DNA of 46,929 bases from Planctomycetaceae bacterium. Lineage in GTDB: Bacteria; Planctomycetota; Planctomycetia; Pirellulales; UBA1268. The stretch's first letter is position 1, and each line of letters begins with the position of its first letter. The stretch spans positions 1-46,929 of the forward strand of contig SXWA01000094.1 of the NCBI GenBank assembly GCA_005791575.1, in the 5' to 3' direction. Shown piece after piece: positions 19,239 to 28,625 of the stretch. The translations under genes and the position numbers were made by a program. The notes beneath the pieces were generated by a model. The model searched no databases and was not told the origin of the DNA. It worked only from the letters and a program-made list of their open reading frames with translations.

Positions 19239-19934
19239 GTGGGGTGCATCGTGGGACTGGGGCTGTCGGGGGGGGCGCCGGCCTTGCGGGCCGCGACGTT
19301 CGAGACGGCCGATTCCGCGGCGGCGATCAGCCTGGTCGACGACATCACCACGCCCCGCTCCGGCGGCTCGTCACGCGCCGACACGGTTCCTCGGGACGGC
19401 AAAGGCACCGCCGATCGGGTCGGTGCCGACGCCAGGCGCCGGGAGGCGAAGAGCCCATGCGCGGAAGCCGATGCCGCCTGCCGGCAGGCGCTGCAAGTGC
19501 TCCGCGAAGATGGGCTGGCCTCGATCGACCTCGACATCCGGGTGCGGGGGCGGGCCGGCAACGACTATCCGTGCGAGTGCCGCCTGGAGGGGGAGACATT
19601 CCAGCCACGGCGTTTCGCCTCCACCACCATGACCTGGAAGGCCACGGGTGTGTGCCACAAGCCGCTCTACTTCGAGGATTGGAACATGGAGCGCTACGGC
19701 CACGGGTACGGCTGCCTGGCCGACCCGTTCGTCTCGGCGGCCCACTTCTTCGTGACGCTGCCGGTCCTGCCCTACAAGGCGGGGGTGGAACTGCCGTGGG
19801 AGTGCATCTATCCGCTGGGCTACTATCGCCCGGGGAGCTGCGCACCGTGGACCTGTCCGGCCGTGCCGATCAGCCCGCGCGGGTTTGCCGTCGAGGCGGC
19901 GACGATCACCGGGCTCGTGTTCCTGCTTCCCTGA
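19239..19934 (+). CDS. Secreted cysteine-rich protein of unknown function
   Basis: The frame directly follows guaB and is open to 19934. It has a hydrophobic N-terminal stretch ending in LRAAT, likely a signal peptide, a charged middle, and a cysteine-rich C-terminal domain with KPLYFEDWNMERYGHGYGC, HFFVTLPVLPYKAG and PWECIYPLGYYRPGSC. The last residues are hydrophobic. I do not recognise a named family; the pattern looks planctomycete-type. No ATG is available: GTG at 19239 is used, but a CTG at 19188 or ATT at 19179 would supply arginines ahead of the hydrophobic stretch. The guaB spacing suggests co-transcription. Confidence 0.6.
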   Translation: MGCIVGLGLSGGAPALRAATFETADSAAAISLVDDITTPRSGGSSRADTVPRDGKGTADRVGADARRREAKSPCAEADAACRQALQVLREDGLASIDLDIRVRGRAGNDYPCECRLEGETFQPRRFASTTMTWKATGVCHKPLYFEDWNMERYGHGYGCLADPFVSAAHFFVTLPVLPYKAGVELPWECIYPLGYYRPGSCAPWTCPAVPISPRGFAVEAATITGLVFLLP

Positions 19935-19996
19935 TCGCGCCGTCCGCTTTCCGGTTCCGCAAGGACGTGCTGATGCCGGCCGGTGGGCCGGCCGCA

Positions 19997-20707
19997 TCAG
20001 CCCGGTTTGCGGACACTGGCGATGTAGGCGTAGCGACGGGCGACCGACTCGAAGGTCACCTCGGCCCGGCCGCTCGCCCCGAGCGCCTCGAGCGCCTGGT
20101 GCACCTCGGGGCGGTAGTGCACGTGGAACCGCGCCAGCCAGCGCTTCAATCCGGCCGCGAACAGCGGAGGGAGATCACCCTGGTCCCAGAAATCGACGAT
20201 CAGCATGCGGCCACCGGGCCGCAGGGCGGCGAGGGCCGCCTCGATGGCCCCCGGCCAGGTCGGTACCATCGAGAGACAGTAGGAGAAATAGACCGTGTCG
20301 AAGGGCTCGTCGCGACCGAACGTCCGCTGCGGGTCGAGTTCCTCGGCGAGTCCCTGCCGGAGCGTGATCCCGCGCCCTGGCCCCCGGGCCACCCCGGAAC
20401 GGGCGATGCTCGCGGCGGCGGTGTCGAGCATCTCCTGGGAGGCATCGAGCCCATAGAGCCGCCCAGGTTCCGGCCGCCGTGCCAGGCGGATGAGGTTGCG
20501 GGCCGTGCCGCAGCCCACCTCCAGAGTGGCGGTGTCGCGGCCCGTGGGCACCTGGGCGAGCATCCTGTCGCGTCCGAGCAGATAGTAGCGCCGGGTGAAG
20601 TCGTAGATGTGCCGCGTGATGCGATACATCCGGTCCATCGCCGCGGCCTGGTCGTTCGCTGCGGGCTCGGCTGCGGCGCCCTCTCCGGTCGCGGCCGACT
20701 TCGTCAT
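19997..20707 (-). CDS. btaB: Diacylglycerylhomoserine N-methyltransferase BtaB
   Basis: Second enzyme of betaine lipid synthesis. It adds three methyl groups from S-adenosylmethionine to diacylglycerylhomoserine to give DGTS. The 236-residue class I methyltransferase has motif I LEVGCGTARNL (62-72), the acidic GLDAS ending strand 2, and FDTVYFSYCLSMVP. The early RHIYDFTRRYYLLGRDRML segment is typical of BtaB-like enzymes. The ATG at 20707 overlaps the btaA stop by four bases (ATGA), strong support for a btaA-btaB operon. Without btaA beside it, it would only be called a methyltransferase. Confidence 0.88.
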   Translation of the reverse strand: MTKSAATGEGAAAEPAANDQAAAMDRMYRITRHIYDFTRRYYLLGRDRMLAQVPTGRDTATLEVGCGTARNLIRLARRPEPGRLYGLDASQEMLDTAAASIARSGVARGPGRGITLRQGLAEELDPQRTFGRDEPFDTVYFSYCLSMVPTWPGAIEAALAALRPGGRMLIVDFWDQGDLPPLFAAGLKRWLARFHVHYRPEVHQALEALGASGRAEVTFESVARRYAYIASVRKPG

Positions 20708-21996
20708 GGAGTTCCCGCGTCTCCGGGCACCCTCTCGTAGAGGTGGAACATGCCGTAGATGGCCGAGCGATCGGCCCGATGCAGTTCCCGCGACTGCTCC
20801 GGACGGTAGCGAAACCGGGCGGCCACCTCCGGCGACAGGGCGCTCTCCACCGGAGAGAGTTCCCCGGCCGTGCGGAAGATGACCCTCGTGTCGGGTGCAC
20901 CGACCCGGGCGATCTCGCCCCACAGCTCATCGATCACCGGAGGCGGCATCCAGTCCTGGCTGTCGAGCAGGATGAATCCGTTGAGGCTGCCGGGGGCAGC
21001 GGCCCCCAGGTAGTCGGTCAGGGAAGCGACGTGGGTCTCGACCCGATCAACCATCTCGCGGAGGGTCTGGTAGTTCTCCTCCTTGAGGTAGTCGGGAATG
21101 GCCTTGCGCTGCTCGTGGTCGTACCGTCGCCCGAACGCCTGCCAGGCGAAGTAGTTGTCTTCCAACGGGAATCCGCAGGCGAGGCGACGGACCCGTTCGT
21201 GGTAGGTGTCGAACAGCTTCGCACCGTCGTTGCCGCTCTCGCGCAGCATCGCCTCGTGCTGGCTCGGGGGGATGCCGAGGCTGTAGACGGCAACCGGTTG
21301 CCTGCCCAGCCAGCGGATCAGCTTGTTCCGGAACAGCGGATCGAAGACCTCGTCGAAGATCCGTTCCTGATCGGCCCGGCTCCGCGCCGTGAGCAGCCGA
21401 GATGGATCCCGGCGGATCGTCCGGGCGATGCCGTGCACCACGCGGAAGAACTGGCCGAGCTTCGCCTGGTTGTAGAGGCCGCGCTGGAAGTACCCGATCC
21501 GCTTCGGCCCGATCGTCCGCCCTGGCCAATCACTCGTCTCCCAGAACGAGCGGGTGAGCGGGTCGAGGTGATCCCGGAGGTAGCGGTGATAATTGGCGAC
21601 GTTGTCGCGGTGCTGGCCGTGGCCGAAGAAGTTGTAGAACGCCTCGTAGTCCGGCAGGTGCCGCAGGGCAGCCAGTTTCAGCCGCAGGAGCGACATGTGG
21701 TTGGCGTTGAGATCGACGGCGACGATCTTGGCGGGCCGGTGGACCAGATAGTTGAGGACGTTGCAGCCGCCGCTCGAGATCGTCAGCAGACGCGAATGGG
21801 GCCCGAGCCCGAGCGCCTCGGCATCGACCCGTGGATCCTCCCAGATCTGGTTGTAGACGAACCCACGGAACCACAGCGTGAACATCCGCTCCAGCATGCC
21901 GCGCTTGCTGGCGAGGCGATGGTGGTGGACCGCCTTGCGGAGGCGGGCCTTGTTGCCCGGCAGTGTGGACGGGGTGTGCGTGGAGGTGGAAGCCAT
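20704..21996 (-). CDS. btaA: S-adenosylmethionine:diacylglycerol 3-amino-3-carboxypropyltransferase BtaA (DUF3419)
   Basis: First enzyme of betaine lipid synthesis. It transfers the aminocarboxypropyl group of S-adenosylmethionine to diacylglycerol. The 430-residue protein shows the DUF3419 pattern: VYNQIWEDPRVD (48-58), the cofactor site LTISSGGCNVLNYL (71-84) and IVAVDLNANH (91-100). The C-terminal half contains FILLDSQDWMP and VIFRTAGE. ATG at 21996 was chosen over an in-frame extension to 22173, which lacks homology. The BtaA-BtaB pair predicts phosphorus-free betaine lipids, often made under phosphate limitation. No pho box was recognised in the 208-bp upstream region. Confidence 0.92.
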   Translation of the reverse strand: MASTSTHTPSTLPGNKARLRKAVHHHRLASKRGMLERMFTLWFRGFVYNQIWEDPRVDAEALGLGPHSRLLTISSGGCNVLNYLVHRPAKIVAVDLNANHMSLLRLKLAALRHLPDYEAFYNFFGHGQHRDNVANYHRYLRDHLDPLTRSFWETSDWPGRTIGPKRIGYFQRGLYNQAKLGQFFRVVHGIARTIRRDPSRLLTARSRADQERIFDEVFDPLFRNKLIRWLGRQPVAVYSLGIPPSQHEAMLRESGNDGAKLFDTYHERVRRLACGFPLEDNYFAWQAFGRRYDHEQRKAIPDYLKEENYQTLREMVDRVETHVASLTDYLGAAAPGSLNGFILLDSQDWMPPPVIDELWGEIARVGAPDTRVIFRTAGELSPVESALSPEVAARFRYRPEQSRELHRADRSAIYGMFHLYERVPGDAGTP

Positions 21997-22204
21997 GGAA
22001 GGCCCTGTCCCCGGGTGTGGATCGGTACTGCAGACCACGGCAGGCGTGGCCATGTGCCCAACGGACAGTTTAGCCGGCCGCGGCAAAAGTCCCCCCCCGT
22101 CGGTTTTTTCCCCGGGCAAAACCATCGCGTCGTCGGCGGCCAGAGGGCCAGCCCGGCTTTGGGACCGGGCCACCCGGTCCTGGATCGACCGCGTCCACCG
22201 GTTG

Positions 22205-23998
22205 TCAGCGCGCGGGCACGGCCGGCACCACGGGCGGCGGGGCGGCCTGGTCGATGGTGTTGGTGAGTTCGCGACTGGCGGCAGTCAGTTCCTGTCCGAG
22301 GGCGACGATCGTCTCCTCGGCCTCGGTCAACTCCCGGCCGGCGGCTGCGGTGCGGCCGGAAAACGCGTCTGCCACCCGCTGTGCGGCCTCGACGTCGGCT
22401 TTCCACTCCGTCTGATCGGCCTCGAGATCGGCGAGTTCCCGGCGGCGGAGTTCGAGTTCGTTCGCGGCGTTGGTACGTGCCTGCCCCAACTGCTCGGTCA
22501 TCGAACGGATCGATGCGATGTCGTCGCGGAGGATCTGACGGATCACCACCATCCCACGAGCCGACACCGGCAGCTGGGCCCCGGCGGCATCGAAGGTGCC
22601 GGCACCCCGCAGCGCCGTGTAGCCGTCGGCGAGCGGCCGCCGGTAGATGACCTGCCCCATGGTGGCCACCCCCTGGGCGACGAGGCTGCGGGCGGTCTCC
22701 AGATCGAACTCGGCGCTGGCCCCGACGGGGAACTCGAGTGGAGTGCCCTGCGGGCGTGGAAAGGTGTGGCTCTGCGTGAACGTGACCGTCGCCCAGTAGA
22801 GCCCCGGCGGAATCACCCAGGCCGACGTGAAGTCCGCTCCGCTGTCGCGCAGGGCCGCGAGCTGGTCGGCGGGAAATGCGGGGATCGTCTCCCCTTTGCG
22901 AAACTGTGACGACGTGCCGTCGGGCCAGGTGTATTGGTGGTCGGCCTTGAGCGTGACCTTCGCCCAGCGCACCCCCCGCGGCGGCTCGGGCGATTGGTGC
23001 GGATCGGCAACGGCGACAGACGGCTCGGCGACTTCCGGCGCGGGAACGGCGCCGGCCTCTCCGGCCTCTCCGCCGGCAGCGACAGGTGTGTCGGCGCCAT
23101 CCGCCGGCGGCGGCGTGCCATCCCCTGCCCCGGGCGTGGCTCCCGGTTCGCCGTCCCCGGTCCCGGACGAACCGGCACCGAGGGGCCGGTCATGGAGCCT
23201 CACCTGCTCGAGCCGTTCCTCGAGATGCTTGAGCATCGCCTCGGGGTCGATGCGCCGCTGACCGGGCATCACACCGGTGCCCGGATCGGTTGGAGCCGCT
23301 CCGGCACCTTCGCCACCCCCATCCGCTCCGGCGGGCATGAGCGTGCGCGAGAAGGCGAGCCCCCGATCGACCGGGAGCGTCTCGTAGACATCCACCGCGT
23401 CGCGCGGTTCTGCCCAAAGCTTCGCGTCGGCGGCGTCCGGAGCGGAGAGCGGCGAGATCGAGAGCAGGTTCCGATCCACGGCATCGACCCGAAACGCCCC
23501 CAGGTAACGGCCCCCCTCCTCCACCGGCCGGCGGTCGAAGAGGTAGAGTTCGGCCCCCGGATTGAGCGTGGTGCTCTCCAGTCCCTCGATCGACAGGCTG
23601 GCCGGCTGCCCCTGTGCCGGCGGCGTGAACGCGGCGTTGTCCCAGTGCCGACCGCGCCAGGTGTTGATCCGCTCCCTCACCCGCTGCCAGCGGGCGCGCT
23701 CCTGGCCGAGCGCGGCGAGTGATTTTTGCGAGGAGTCGGGGCGCAGGGTCGCCCCGCCTGACGCCACCAGCGCGTCGCGCTCGCGGGCGATGTTGGTTTC
23801 ATAGGTCTTGATGATTCCCCGCCAGGACCGCTCGCGCTGGCCGAGCATGGCGATGAGGAAAAACGCCCCCAGCGCCGACAAGAGCACGAGCCATCCGGCG
23901 GCCACGGTGCCCCAGTTCCAGCCTTTGTGACCGATCCCCAGGGCGATGGCACCCAGCAGGAAAACCACACCGACGATGGCCAGCAGGATCAGCGTCAT
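22205..23998 (-). CDS. Membrane protein with coiled coil, unknown function
   Basis: A 597-residue protein with two N-terminal transmembrane helices (about 2-22 and 33-53), then a large soluble part. Residues about 60-115 and 490-580 are rich in Glu, Arg, Leu and Ala and likely form coiled coils. A central Gly/Ala/Pro-rich linker (about 225-345) separates two regions, the second with [16 protein letters not shown] and [17 protein letters not shown], which repeat a similar pattern. I do not recognise a family; this architecture is common in planctomycete membrane proteins. The ATG at 23998 starts directly with the first helix. It runs divergent from the sigma factor gene. Confidence 0.72.
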   Translation of the reverse strand: MTLILLAIVGVVFLLGAIALGIGHKGWNWGTVAAGWLVLLSALGAFFLIAMLGQRERSWRGIIKTYETNIARERDALVASGGATLRPDSSQKSLAALGQERARWQRVRERINTWRGRHWDNAAFTPPAQGQPASLSIEGLESTTLNPGAELYLFDRRPVEEGGRYLGAFRVDAVDRNLLSISPLSAPDAADAKLWAEPRDAVDVYETLPVDRGLAFSRTLMPAGADGGGEGAGAAPTDPGTGVMPGQRRIDPEAMLKHLEERLEQVRLHDRPLGAGSSGTGDGEPGATPGAGDGTPPPADGADTPVAAGGEAGEAGAVPAPEVAEPSVAVADPHQSPEPPRGVRWAKVTLKADHQYTWPDGTSSQFRKGETIPAFPADQLAALRDSGADFTSAWVIPPGLYWATVTFTQSHTFPRPQGTPLEFPVGASAEFDLETARSLVAQGVATMGQVIYRRPLADGYTALRGAGTFDAAGAQLPVSARGMVVIRQILRDDIASIRSMTEQLGQARTNAANELELRRRELADLEADQTEWKADVEAAQRVADAFSGRTAAAGRELTEAEETIVALGQELTAASRELTNTIDQAAPPPVVPAVPAR

Positions 23999-24333
23999 GC
24001 GTCACCCTGGGTGGAGACGGGAATCTGGGTCACGGCCGGGGCTGTTCACCCACGGCCGGGTCGGAGTATAGCCCTGGCCCCCACGGGCGCGGCGAGGCCG
24101 ATTTCCCCGTCTCCGCGTCTTCCTGGGGCGACGCGTCACCCGGATCGTCGTCGGCGGGCGACGCGGGGCGGTCCGGCCACCCCCCTCCCGAAGCCGTCAC
24201 CGCGCCCCTTCACGCGGCCATTCCAGCCCCCGGGACGGAATTCCGGGGTGGCACGGCACAGCTTGGCACCGGGGTTGCGTGTTTCCCGGGAGCGAGTGAC
24301 CGCAGTGGTCGCCGACCCTCCGTGGAGTCATCG
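23999..24333. other. Divergent intergenic region upstream of the sigma factor
   Basis: This 335-bp gap separates the membrane protein gene from the sigma factor gene. Its main feature is the sigma-54-type promoter sequence at 24263-24278. Otherwise it is GC-rich with no gene, tRNA or clear hairpin. Confidence 0.6.
24263..24278 (+). promoter_or_regulatory. Sigma-54-type promoter sequence upstream of the sigma-70-family gene
   Basis: TTGGCACCGGGGTTGC matches the -24/-12 consensus: the GG (24265-24266) and GC (24277-24278) doublets are separated by exactly 10 bases, and TGGCAC and TTGC are both intact. It lies about 55 bases upstream of the ATG at 24334. The match is seen in the sequence; use by RpoN is inference, since such a match can occur by chance in GC-rich DNA. 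No enhancer site was identified. Confidence 0.5.
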
Positions 24334-25896
24334 ATGAGCCGGGCCAGCCTTCCCCCGTCGTCCGCCCCCCCGATTCCGCTCCGCAAGGCCCCGCGGACGG
24401 CCCCCCGGCGTGCTGCCGCCATCGACGATCCGGTCCGTCTCTACCTCCTGCAGATGGGTGGCATCCCTCTGCTCAACCGCGACACGGAGGTCTCCAACGC
24501 CCGCCGGATCGAATCCTGGCGGCGGCAGTTCCGCGCCACCCTGCTCGGCAACGACATGGTGTTGTCGGGGGCGGTGCGGCTGCTCGAGCGCATCCACGCC
24601 GGCACCGTCCGCCTCGACCGCACGATCGAGGTCTCGGTCACCGACACGGCCGAGAAACGCCGGGCGCTGAAGCGTCTCGGTCCGAATCTCGAGACACTCC
24701 ATCGCATCGAACGGGAGAAGGACCGTCTCTTCCGGCTGGCGTTGTCACGCTCCGCTCCGCAGACTGTCCGTCGCGCCGCCTGGCGTCGTCTGCTGCGGCA
24801 ACGGGCCAAGGCGGTCCGCTTGGTCGAGGAGATGCACCTGCGGATTCAGAAGCTCTATCCGCTCCTCCGTGAACTGCGGCAGCTCGCGGCCCGCACCGAG
24901 CAACTCCGCGGCGAGTCGCCGGCGGCCGACCTGGAGCGGCGTCAGCTCCTGTTCCTCGCCCGCGAGAGCCGCCACACGTTGGCCCGTCGCCTCGTGCGGC
25001 TCGACCACCTGCAGCGCGAGTACGACGCCGCCAAGCGGGATCTCGCGGCGGGCAACCTCAGGCTCGTGGTCTCGATCGCGAAGCGCTACCGCAACCGTGG
25101 GCTCTCGTTCCTCGATCTCATCCAGGAGGGCAACTCGGGTTTGATGCGCGCCGTGGACAAATTCGAGCACGCGCGGGGCTTCAAGTTCTCGACCTACGCC
25201 ACGTGGTGGAGCCGCCAGGCGATCACCCGGGCGATCGCCGACCAGAGCCGGACGATCCGCGTGCCGGTGCACATGATCGACACGATGACCAAGCTGCGCA
25301 CGGTCGCGCGCACCTTCCGCCAGCAGCACGGCCGGGAGGCGACGGTGGCCGAGTTGGCGGAGGCTGCCGGCATGTCGGTGGAGGAAGCCACCTGCGTGTG
25401 GCGGATGTCGCGGCAGCCGGTGTCGCTCGACCAGCCGCTGTCGGACGACGACGACGCAGGGCATGCCGACTTCCTCAAGGATCCGCGCGAGGAGGATCCG
25501 CTGCGGAACGCCAACCAGCAGGCACTCCGCCATTCGATCGGCGAAGCGCTCGCGGGCCTCAGCTACCGCGAGCGGGAGATCATCCGTCTGCGGTTCGGCC
25601 TCGCCGACGGCTACGCCTACACCCTCGAGGAGGTCGGCACGATCTTCAGCGTCACCCGGGAGCGGGTCCGGCAGATCGAGGCCAAGGCGGTGGAAAAACT
25701 CCGCCAGCCGGGGCTTCAGGGTTCGCTGGCGGGGTTCGTGAGCGATGCGGCGCTCGAACGTCTCACCCGCCTTCCACACCCCCTCCCCCAACCCCGGCGC
25801 CCCCAACCCAGGCACACGGCTTCCCCGCCGTTGCCGCCGCTCGACGGCGAATTGGTCGGCAGCGCGGCGGGTTCCGGCGCCGAGGTCTTCTCCTGA
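24334..25896 (+). CDS. RNA polymerase sigma factor, primary-type sigma-70 family
   Basis: A 520-residue sigma-70 factor. Region 1.2 is [17 protein letters not shown] (about 30-46), followed by a long helical non-conserved stretch (about 60-230). Region 2 shows [19 protein letters not shown] and [15 protein letters not shown], including the -10 recognition helix. Region 3 and region 4.2 ([20 protein letters not shown]) follow. These motifs are close to RpoD, so it is primary-type, but several such paralogs per genome are usual and I cannot say it is the housekeeping one. ATG at 24334 follows GGAG by six bases; a GTG at 24322 is an alternative. The proline-rich C-terminal 40 residues are an extension beyond region 4. 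Confidence 0.9.
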   Translation: MSRASLPPSSAPPIPLRKAPRTAPRRAAAIDDPVRLYLLQMGGIPLLNRDTEVSNARRIESWRRQFRATLLGNDMVLSGAVRLLERIHAGTVRLDRTIEVSVTDTAEKRRALKRLGPNLETLHRIEREKDRLFRLALSRSAPQTVRRAAWRRLLRQRAKAVRLVEEMHLRIQKLYPLLRELRQLAARTEQLRGESPAADLERRQLLFLARESRHTLARRLVRLDHLQREYDAAKRDLAAGNLRLVVSIAKRYRNRGLSFLDLIQEGNSGLMRAVDKFEHARGFKFSTYATWWSRQAITRAIADQSRTIRVPVHMIDTMTKLRTVARTFRQQHGREATVAELAEAAGMSVEEATCVWRMSRQPVSLDQPLSDDDDAGHADFLKDPREEDPLRNANQQALRHSIGEALAGLSYREREIIRLRFGLADGYAYTLEEVGTIFSVTRERVRQIEAKAVEKLRQPGLQGSLAGFVSDAALERLTRLPHPLPQPRRPQPRHTASPPLPPLDGELVGSAAGSGAEVFS

Positions 25897-25938
25897 CCGT
25901 CCTGAACGACAACTCAGGCCGATTTATTCTCCCGGCCG

Positions 25939-26271
25939 TCAGGCAGACTTTGCTTCGTCGAGCACCTGCTGGAGCCGCGCCTTGGGCTGCACCCCCATCA
26001 TCTGCTGCACCAGCTTGCCCGACTTGAACACCATCAGCGTGGGAATGCTCGACACGTTGTAGGCCATCGCGACCTGCGAGTTGTCGTCGACGTTGACCTT
26101 GCCCACCTTCACGCTGCCGGCATTCTCCGCGGCCAATTCCTCGATCACCGGGCCGATCATCCGGCACGGACCGCACCACGGTGCCCAGAAGTCGACCAGC
26201 ACCGGGACGGCCGATTGGAGCACCTCTTGCTGGAAGTTGGTGTCGGTGAACTCGAGAGCGTGCTGGCCCAT
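25939..26271 (-). CDS. trxA: Thioredoxin
   Basis: A 110-residue classical thioredoxin. The active site is [11 protein letters not shown] with C33 and C36, and the cis-proline is in SSIPTLMVF. It reduces protein disulfides in the cytoplasm. ATG at 26271 gives the normal length and has AGGAG ten bases upstream; the upstream ATG at 26313 would add 14 residues. It is convergent with the sigma factor gene, 42 bases away. Confidence 0.96.
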   Translation of the reverse strand: MGQHALEFTDTNFQQEVLQSAVPVLVDFWAPWCGPCRMIGPVIEELAAENAGSVKVGKVNVDDNSQVAMAYNVSSIPTLMVFKSGKLVQQMMGVQPKARLQQVLDEAKSA

Positions 26272-26428
26272 CGCGGCTGACTCCTGGAAGCTGGAATGAG
26301 AAGGCACCGTCATGGCGATGCCGCCGGGAACGAAAGAAATCTAGCCGCCCCAGCCCCCGGCGGGCAAGCAGCCGGTCGCCGGCGCCGGGAGGGGCTGTCG
26401 CGATGCGATTCAGCTGTCGCCCGGCGAT

Positions 26429-27838
26429 TCAACGGACCGTGGCGGCGCCGAAATATCCCCGTTCGACCATGATCGCCGCCACATCCGCCGTCACCAGATC
26501 CCGCCATGATGGATCTCCGGCGGCGATCCGTGTGCGGACCTCGTCGCTCCCGTGGCTCGAGAGCGCCTCGGCGGGGCAATCGAGCGGGTGGAGGAGGTCG
26601 TTTTCGAGCAGATGCCGGCGCAGGTGGTCAAGGTGCGGCGGCAGCGGGACCGTGGCGGCGGTCACCACGCCCCCCGCGCCATCGCGGGCAGGGTGGACAT
26701 AGAGCCGCAGCCCCTGGGTGAAGAGCCGGCCAAAGGCCTCGAGGATCCCGCCCGGTAGGTCGTCGTAGTGCCGTTGGTCGAACAGATCCTGCAGCAGCGG
26801 TGCACCGATCACCATCCCCGCCTGCGTCACCTTGCGGGCTGCCAGGTAGCCGGCGAGTCGGTGGAACGGGCCCAGATCGCTCACCAGCACTGCCTTGCCG
26901 ATCCCGGCGAGGAGGTCGATGCGGTCGCGGAAATCGCTGCCATCGGCCGATGCGCCGTCGCGCAGGTTCCGCATCGTGATCTCCATCACCTCCAGCGGCG
27001 GCTTGCCCTGTTCTCCCGGAGGGGCATCGGCGGCGAACGCCGGGCGGGCCCGGTCGAGGAGTTCGAGATTGAGGCGTGTGACCGGGGCGAAACGCCCGCG
27101 CTCCACCAGCACGCGGCAGTGGCGGATCGCCTCCGCCGCCAGCACCGGATCACCGGCGGTGTCGAAGAGCATCGCCGGCGTGCTGCCCGACCGCACCAGT
27201 TCCAGGCAGAGCAGCCGGTTGTCGGCACCGGCGAACGCCGGGCCCGAGACGTTCACCCAGTCGATCTCGAGTCGCGCCCGTCCGATGTCGTCGAGGAGCT
27301 CGCCGAGCAGGGCGAGTGGCGCCTCGAAACGGTTGAAGGCGGCATGGACGAGGTTCACGCCGAGGCGGCCGAGCGCGTCCTGCTGGGCCACGGCGGTGGC
27401 GTCGAGGAGCCGGGTATGGAGGAGGATGTCGCTCGGCTCGGCACCGCAGGCATGCTGAAAGCGCAGGCCCAACCAGGCGTGGCACTCACCGGTGCCGCCG
27501 TAGGCGCGCGCTGCGGCCGTGTCGGCGAACACGAAGAACCGCGTCCGGTCGCCGCGTGTCGCCCCCAGTCGCTCCACGAGCAGCGGATACTCGTGATCGA
27601 GCATCTCCCCGACCCGCTCCTGCGACACATAGCGGGTCGCCTTCCCGTAGATGCAGTCGCTGACGGTCATGTCGTAGGCCGACATCGTCTTGGCGACCGT
27701 TCCAGACGCCCCGCCGGCCGCGAAGAACCAGCGCGCCACCTCCTGCCCGGCGCCGATTTCCGCGAATGTGCCGTAGACGCTCGAGTCGAGGTTGAGCGCC
27801 AGCGCGCGTTCGGCGGTGGGGTCGAAACCCGGCTTCAC
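26429..27838 (-). CDS. Conserved protein of unknown function
   Basis: A protein of about 469 residues with no signal peptide or membrane helix. Conserved features are LNLDSSVYGTFAEIGAGQEV, FFAAGGASGTVAKTMSAYDM and SDCIYGKATRYVSQER near the N terminus, followed by LGLRFQ and a later WVNVSGPAF. Similar proteins occur in several phyla under inconsistent names such as TonB-dependent receptor or nucleotide adenylyltransferase. I see no beta-barrel or nucleotidyltransferase motif here and give no function. GTG at 27838 is used because the conserved block starts soon after and AGGGA lies upstream. An ATG at 27907 falls in the truncated repeat element and would add 23 residues. Confidence 0.75.
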   Translation of the reverse strand: MKPGFDPTAERALALNLDSSVYGTFAEIGAGQEVARWFFAAGGASGTVAKTMSAYDMTVSDCIYGKATRYVSQERVGEMLDHEYPLLVERLGATRGDRTRFFVFADTAAARAYGGTGECHAWLGLRFQHACGAEPSDILLHTRLLDATAVAQQDALGRLGVNLVHAAFNRFEAPLALLGELLDDIGRARLEIDWVNVSGPAFAGADNRLLCLELVRSGSTPAMLFDTAGDPVLAAEAIRHCRVLVERGRFAPVTRLNLELLDRARPAFAADAPPGEQGKPPLEVMEITMRNLRDGASADGSDFRDRIDLLAGIGKAVLVSDLGPFHRLAGYLAARKVTQAGMVIGAPLLQDLFDQRHYDDLPGGILEAFGRLFTQGLRLYVHPARDGAGGVVTAATVPLPPHLDHLRRHLLENDLLHPLDCPAEALSSHGSDEVRTRIAAGDPSWRDLVTADVAAIMVERGYFGAATVR

Positions 27839-27878
27839 CTGGTGGGTCCCTGCGGAGGTCGTACCGCGGTGCAGGATA

Positions 27879-27911
27879 GCAGGCTGTGGATAAACAACCT
27901 GCCGCACCTCA
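27879..27911 (+). repeat. Truncated copy C of the 116-bp hairpin element
   Basis: The first 33 positions match copies A and B with about three differences, starting at GCAGGCTGTGGA and covering the first stem. Homology then fades, and the second stem is degenerate. Just beyond it lie two unrelated hairpins: GGCTGT/ACAGCC near 27928-27945, and CCTGCCACG/CGTGGCAGG up to about 27970. The stretch lies between two divergent genes (27838 and 28009). Confidence 0.6.
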
Positions 27912-28008
27912 TCCTTGGGGGGCAGCGGGCTGTTTGGCGACAGCCTGCCACGAGAGCCTGCCGTGGCAGGCGTGACGACCGTGCTTGCCCACTCCGGAAG
28001 CCACCATC

Positions 28009-28503
28009 ATGGCCGACAATCCCCACCGCATCAGCCTGTCGGCCGCGTGGGAGCCACCCCTCGACCCGGCACGGCCGGTGTGGGTGCGTCGGTTCGGGCG
28101 ACCGGCGGGCCTCGGCGACCAGGGACGGGGGGCGCACCCAGCGGCCGGCCCGCGGGTCGTGCTGGTTGTTGCGGGTGACGCCGTCGCGGTGGTCCTCAAC
28201 GGCATCCCCCTCGCGGTCGAGCCTCCGGCGAGCCAGGAGCATGAGCCTCCGGCGAGCCAGGAGCATGAGCCTCCGGCGAGCCAGGAGCATGAGCCTCCGG
28301 CGAGCCAGGAGCATGAGCCTCCGGCGTGCCAGAGGCACGACATCACCCAACTGATCGCGGCACGGAATGAACTGCGGCTCACGTCGGCCGTCGTCGGACG
28401 GGTGGTCGGGAACCCGGCCCGCCACGGGCGCATCGACCTGCCGGAGGCGGTCGGCCGGGTGTGGCTCGAGATCGTGGCGGATGGCGCGACCGGGTCTGCT
28501 TGA
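28009..28503 (+). CDS. Small protein with carbohydrate-binding-like fold and internal 24-bp repeats
   Basis: A 164-residue protein without signal peptide. The N-terminal part (RISLSAAWEPP, VWVRRFGRPAGLGDQG) and C-terminal part (HDITQLIAARNELRL, LPEAVGRVWLEI) resemble the galactose-binding-like beta sandwich found in beta-galactosidases. That resemblance is judged by pattern only. The middle holds five copies of EPPASQEH encoded by a 24-bp tandem repeat, placed at a loop after VVLNGIPLAV. ATG at 28009 was chosen because the fold begins right after it. It may be co-transcribed with the small basic protein gene downstream. Confidence 0.65.
   Translation: MADNPHRISLSAAWEPPLDPARPVWVRRFGRPAGLGDQGRGAHPAAGPRVVLVVAGDAVAVVLNGIPLAVEPPASQEHEPPASQEHEPPASQEHEPPASQEHEPPACQRHDITQLIAARNELRLTSAVVGRVVGNPARHGRIDLPEAVGRVWLEIVADGATGSA
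28219..28338 (+). repeat. 24-bp in-frame tandem repeat (five copies)
   Basis: Unit GAGCCTCCGGCGAGCCAGGA plus GCAT is present in four exact copies (28219-28314) and a fifth, diverged copy (28315-28338). It encodes EPPASQEH repeated and preserves the reading frame of the 28009-28503 gene. Confidence 0.95.
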
Positions 28504-28625
28504 CATCTGCCCGGCGGGACCGCTACCAACTCGGCAGGTGGACGCGACCGCTGCTCGCCGGAGCGGATGCCTTGCCCGTGCGGGCCTTGACGCGGCGTCC
28601 CGATCCTTCCCGTGGAGACCATCTG

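Noticed and set aside
25897-25938. Terminator between the sigma factor gene and trxA
   Set aside because: GGCCG/CGGCC arms exist but the loop is long and no U-run follows in either direction.
26429-27838. TonB-dependent receptor or nicotinate-nucleotide adenylyltransferase
   Set aside because: These names are attached to similar proteins in databases, but no signal peptide, TonB box, beta-barrel pattern or nucleotidyltransferase motif is visible.
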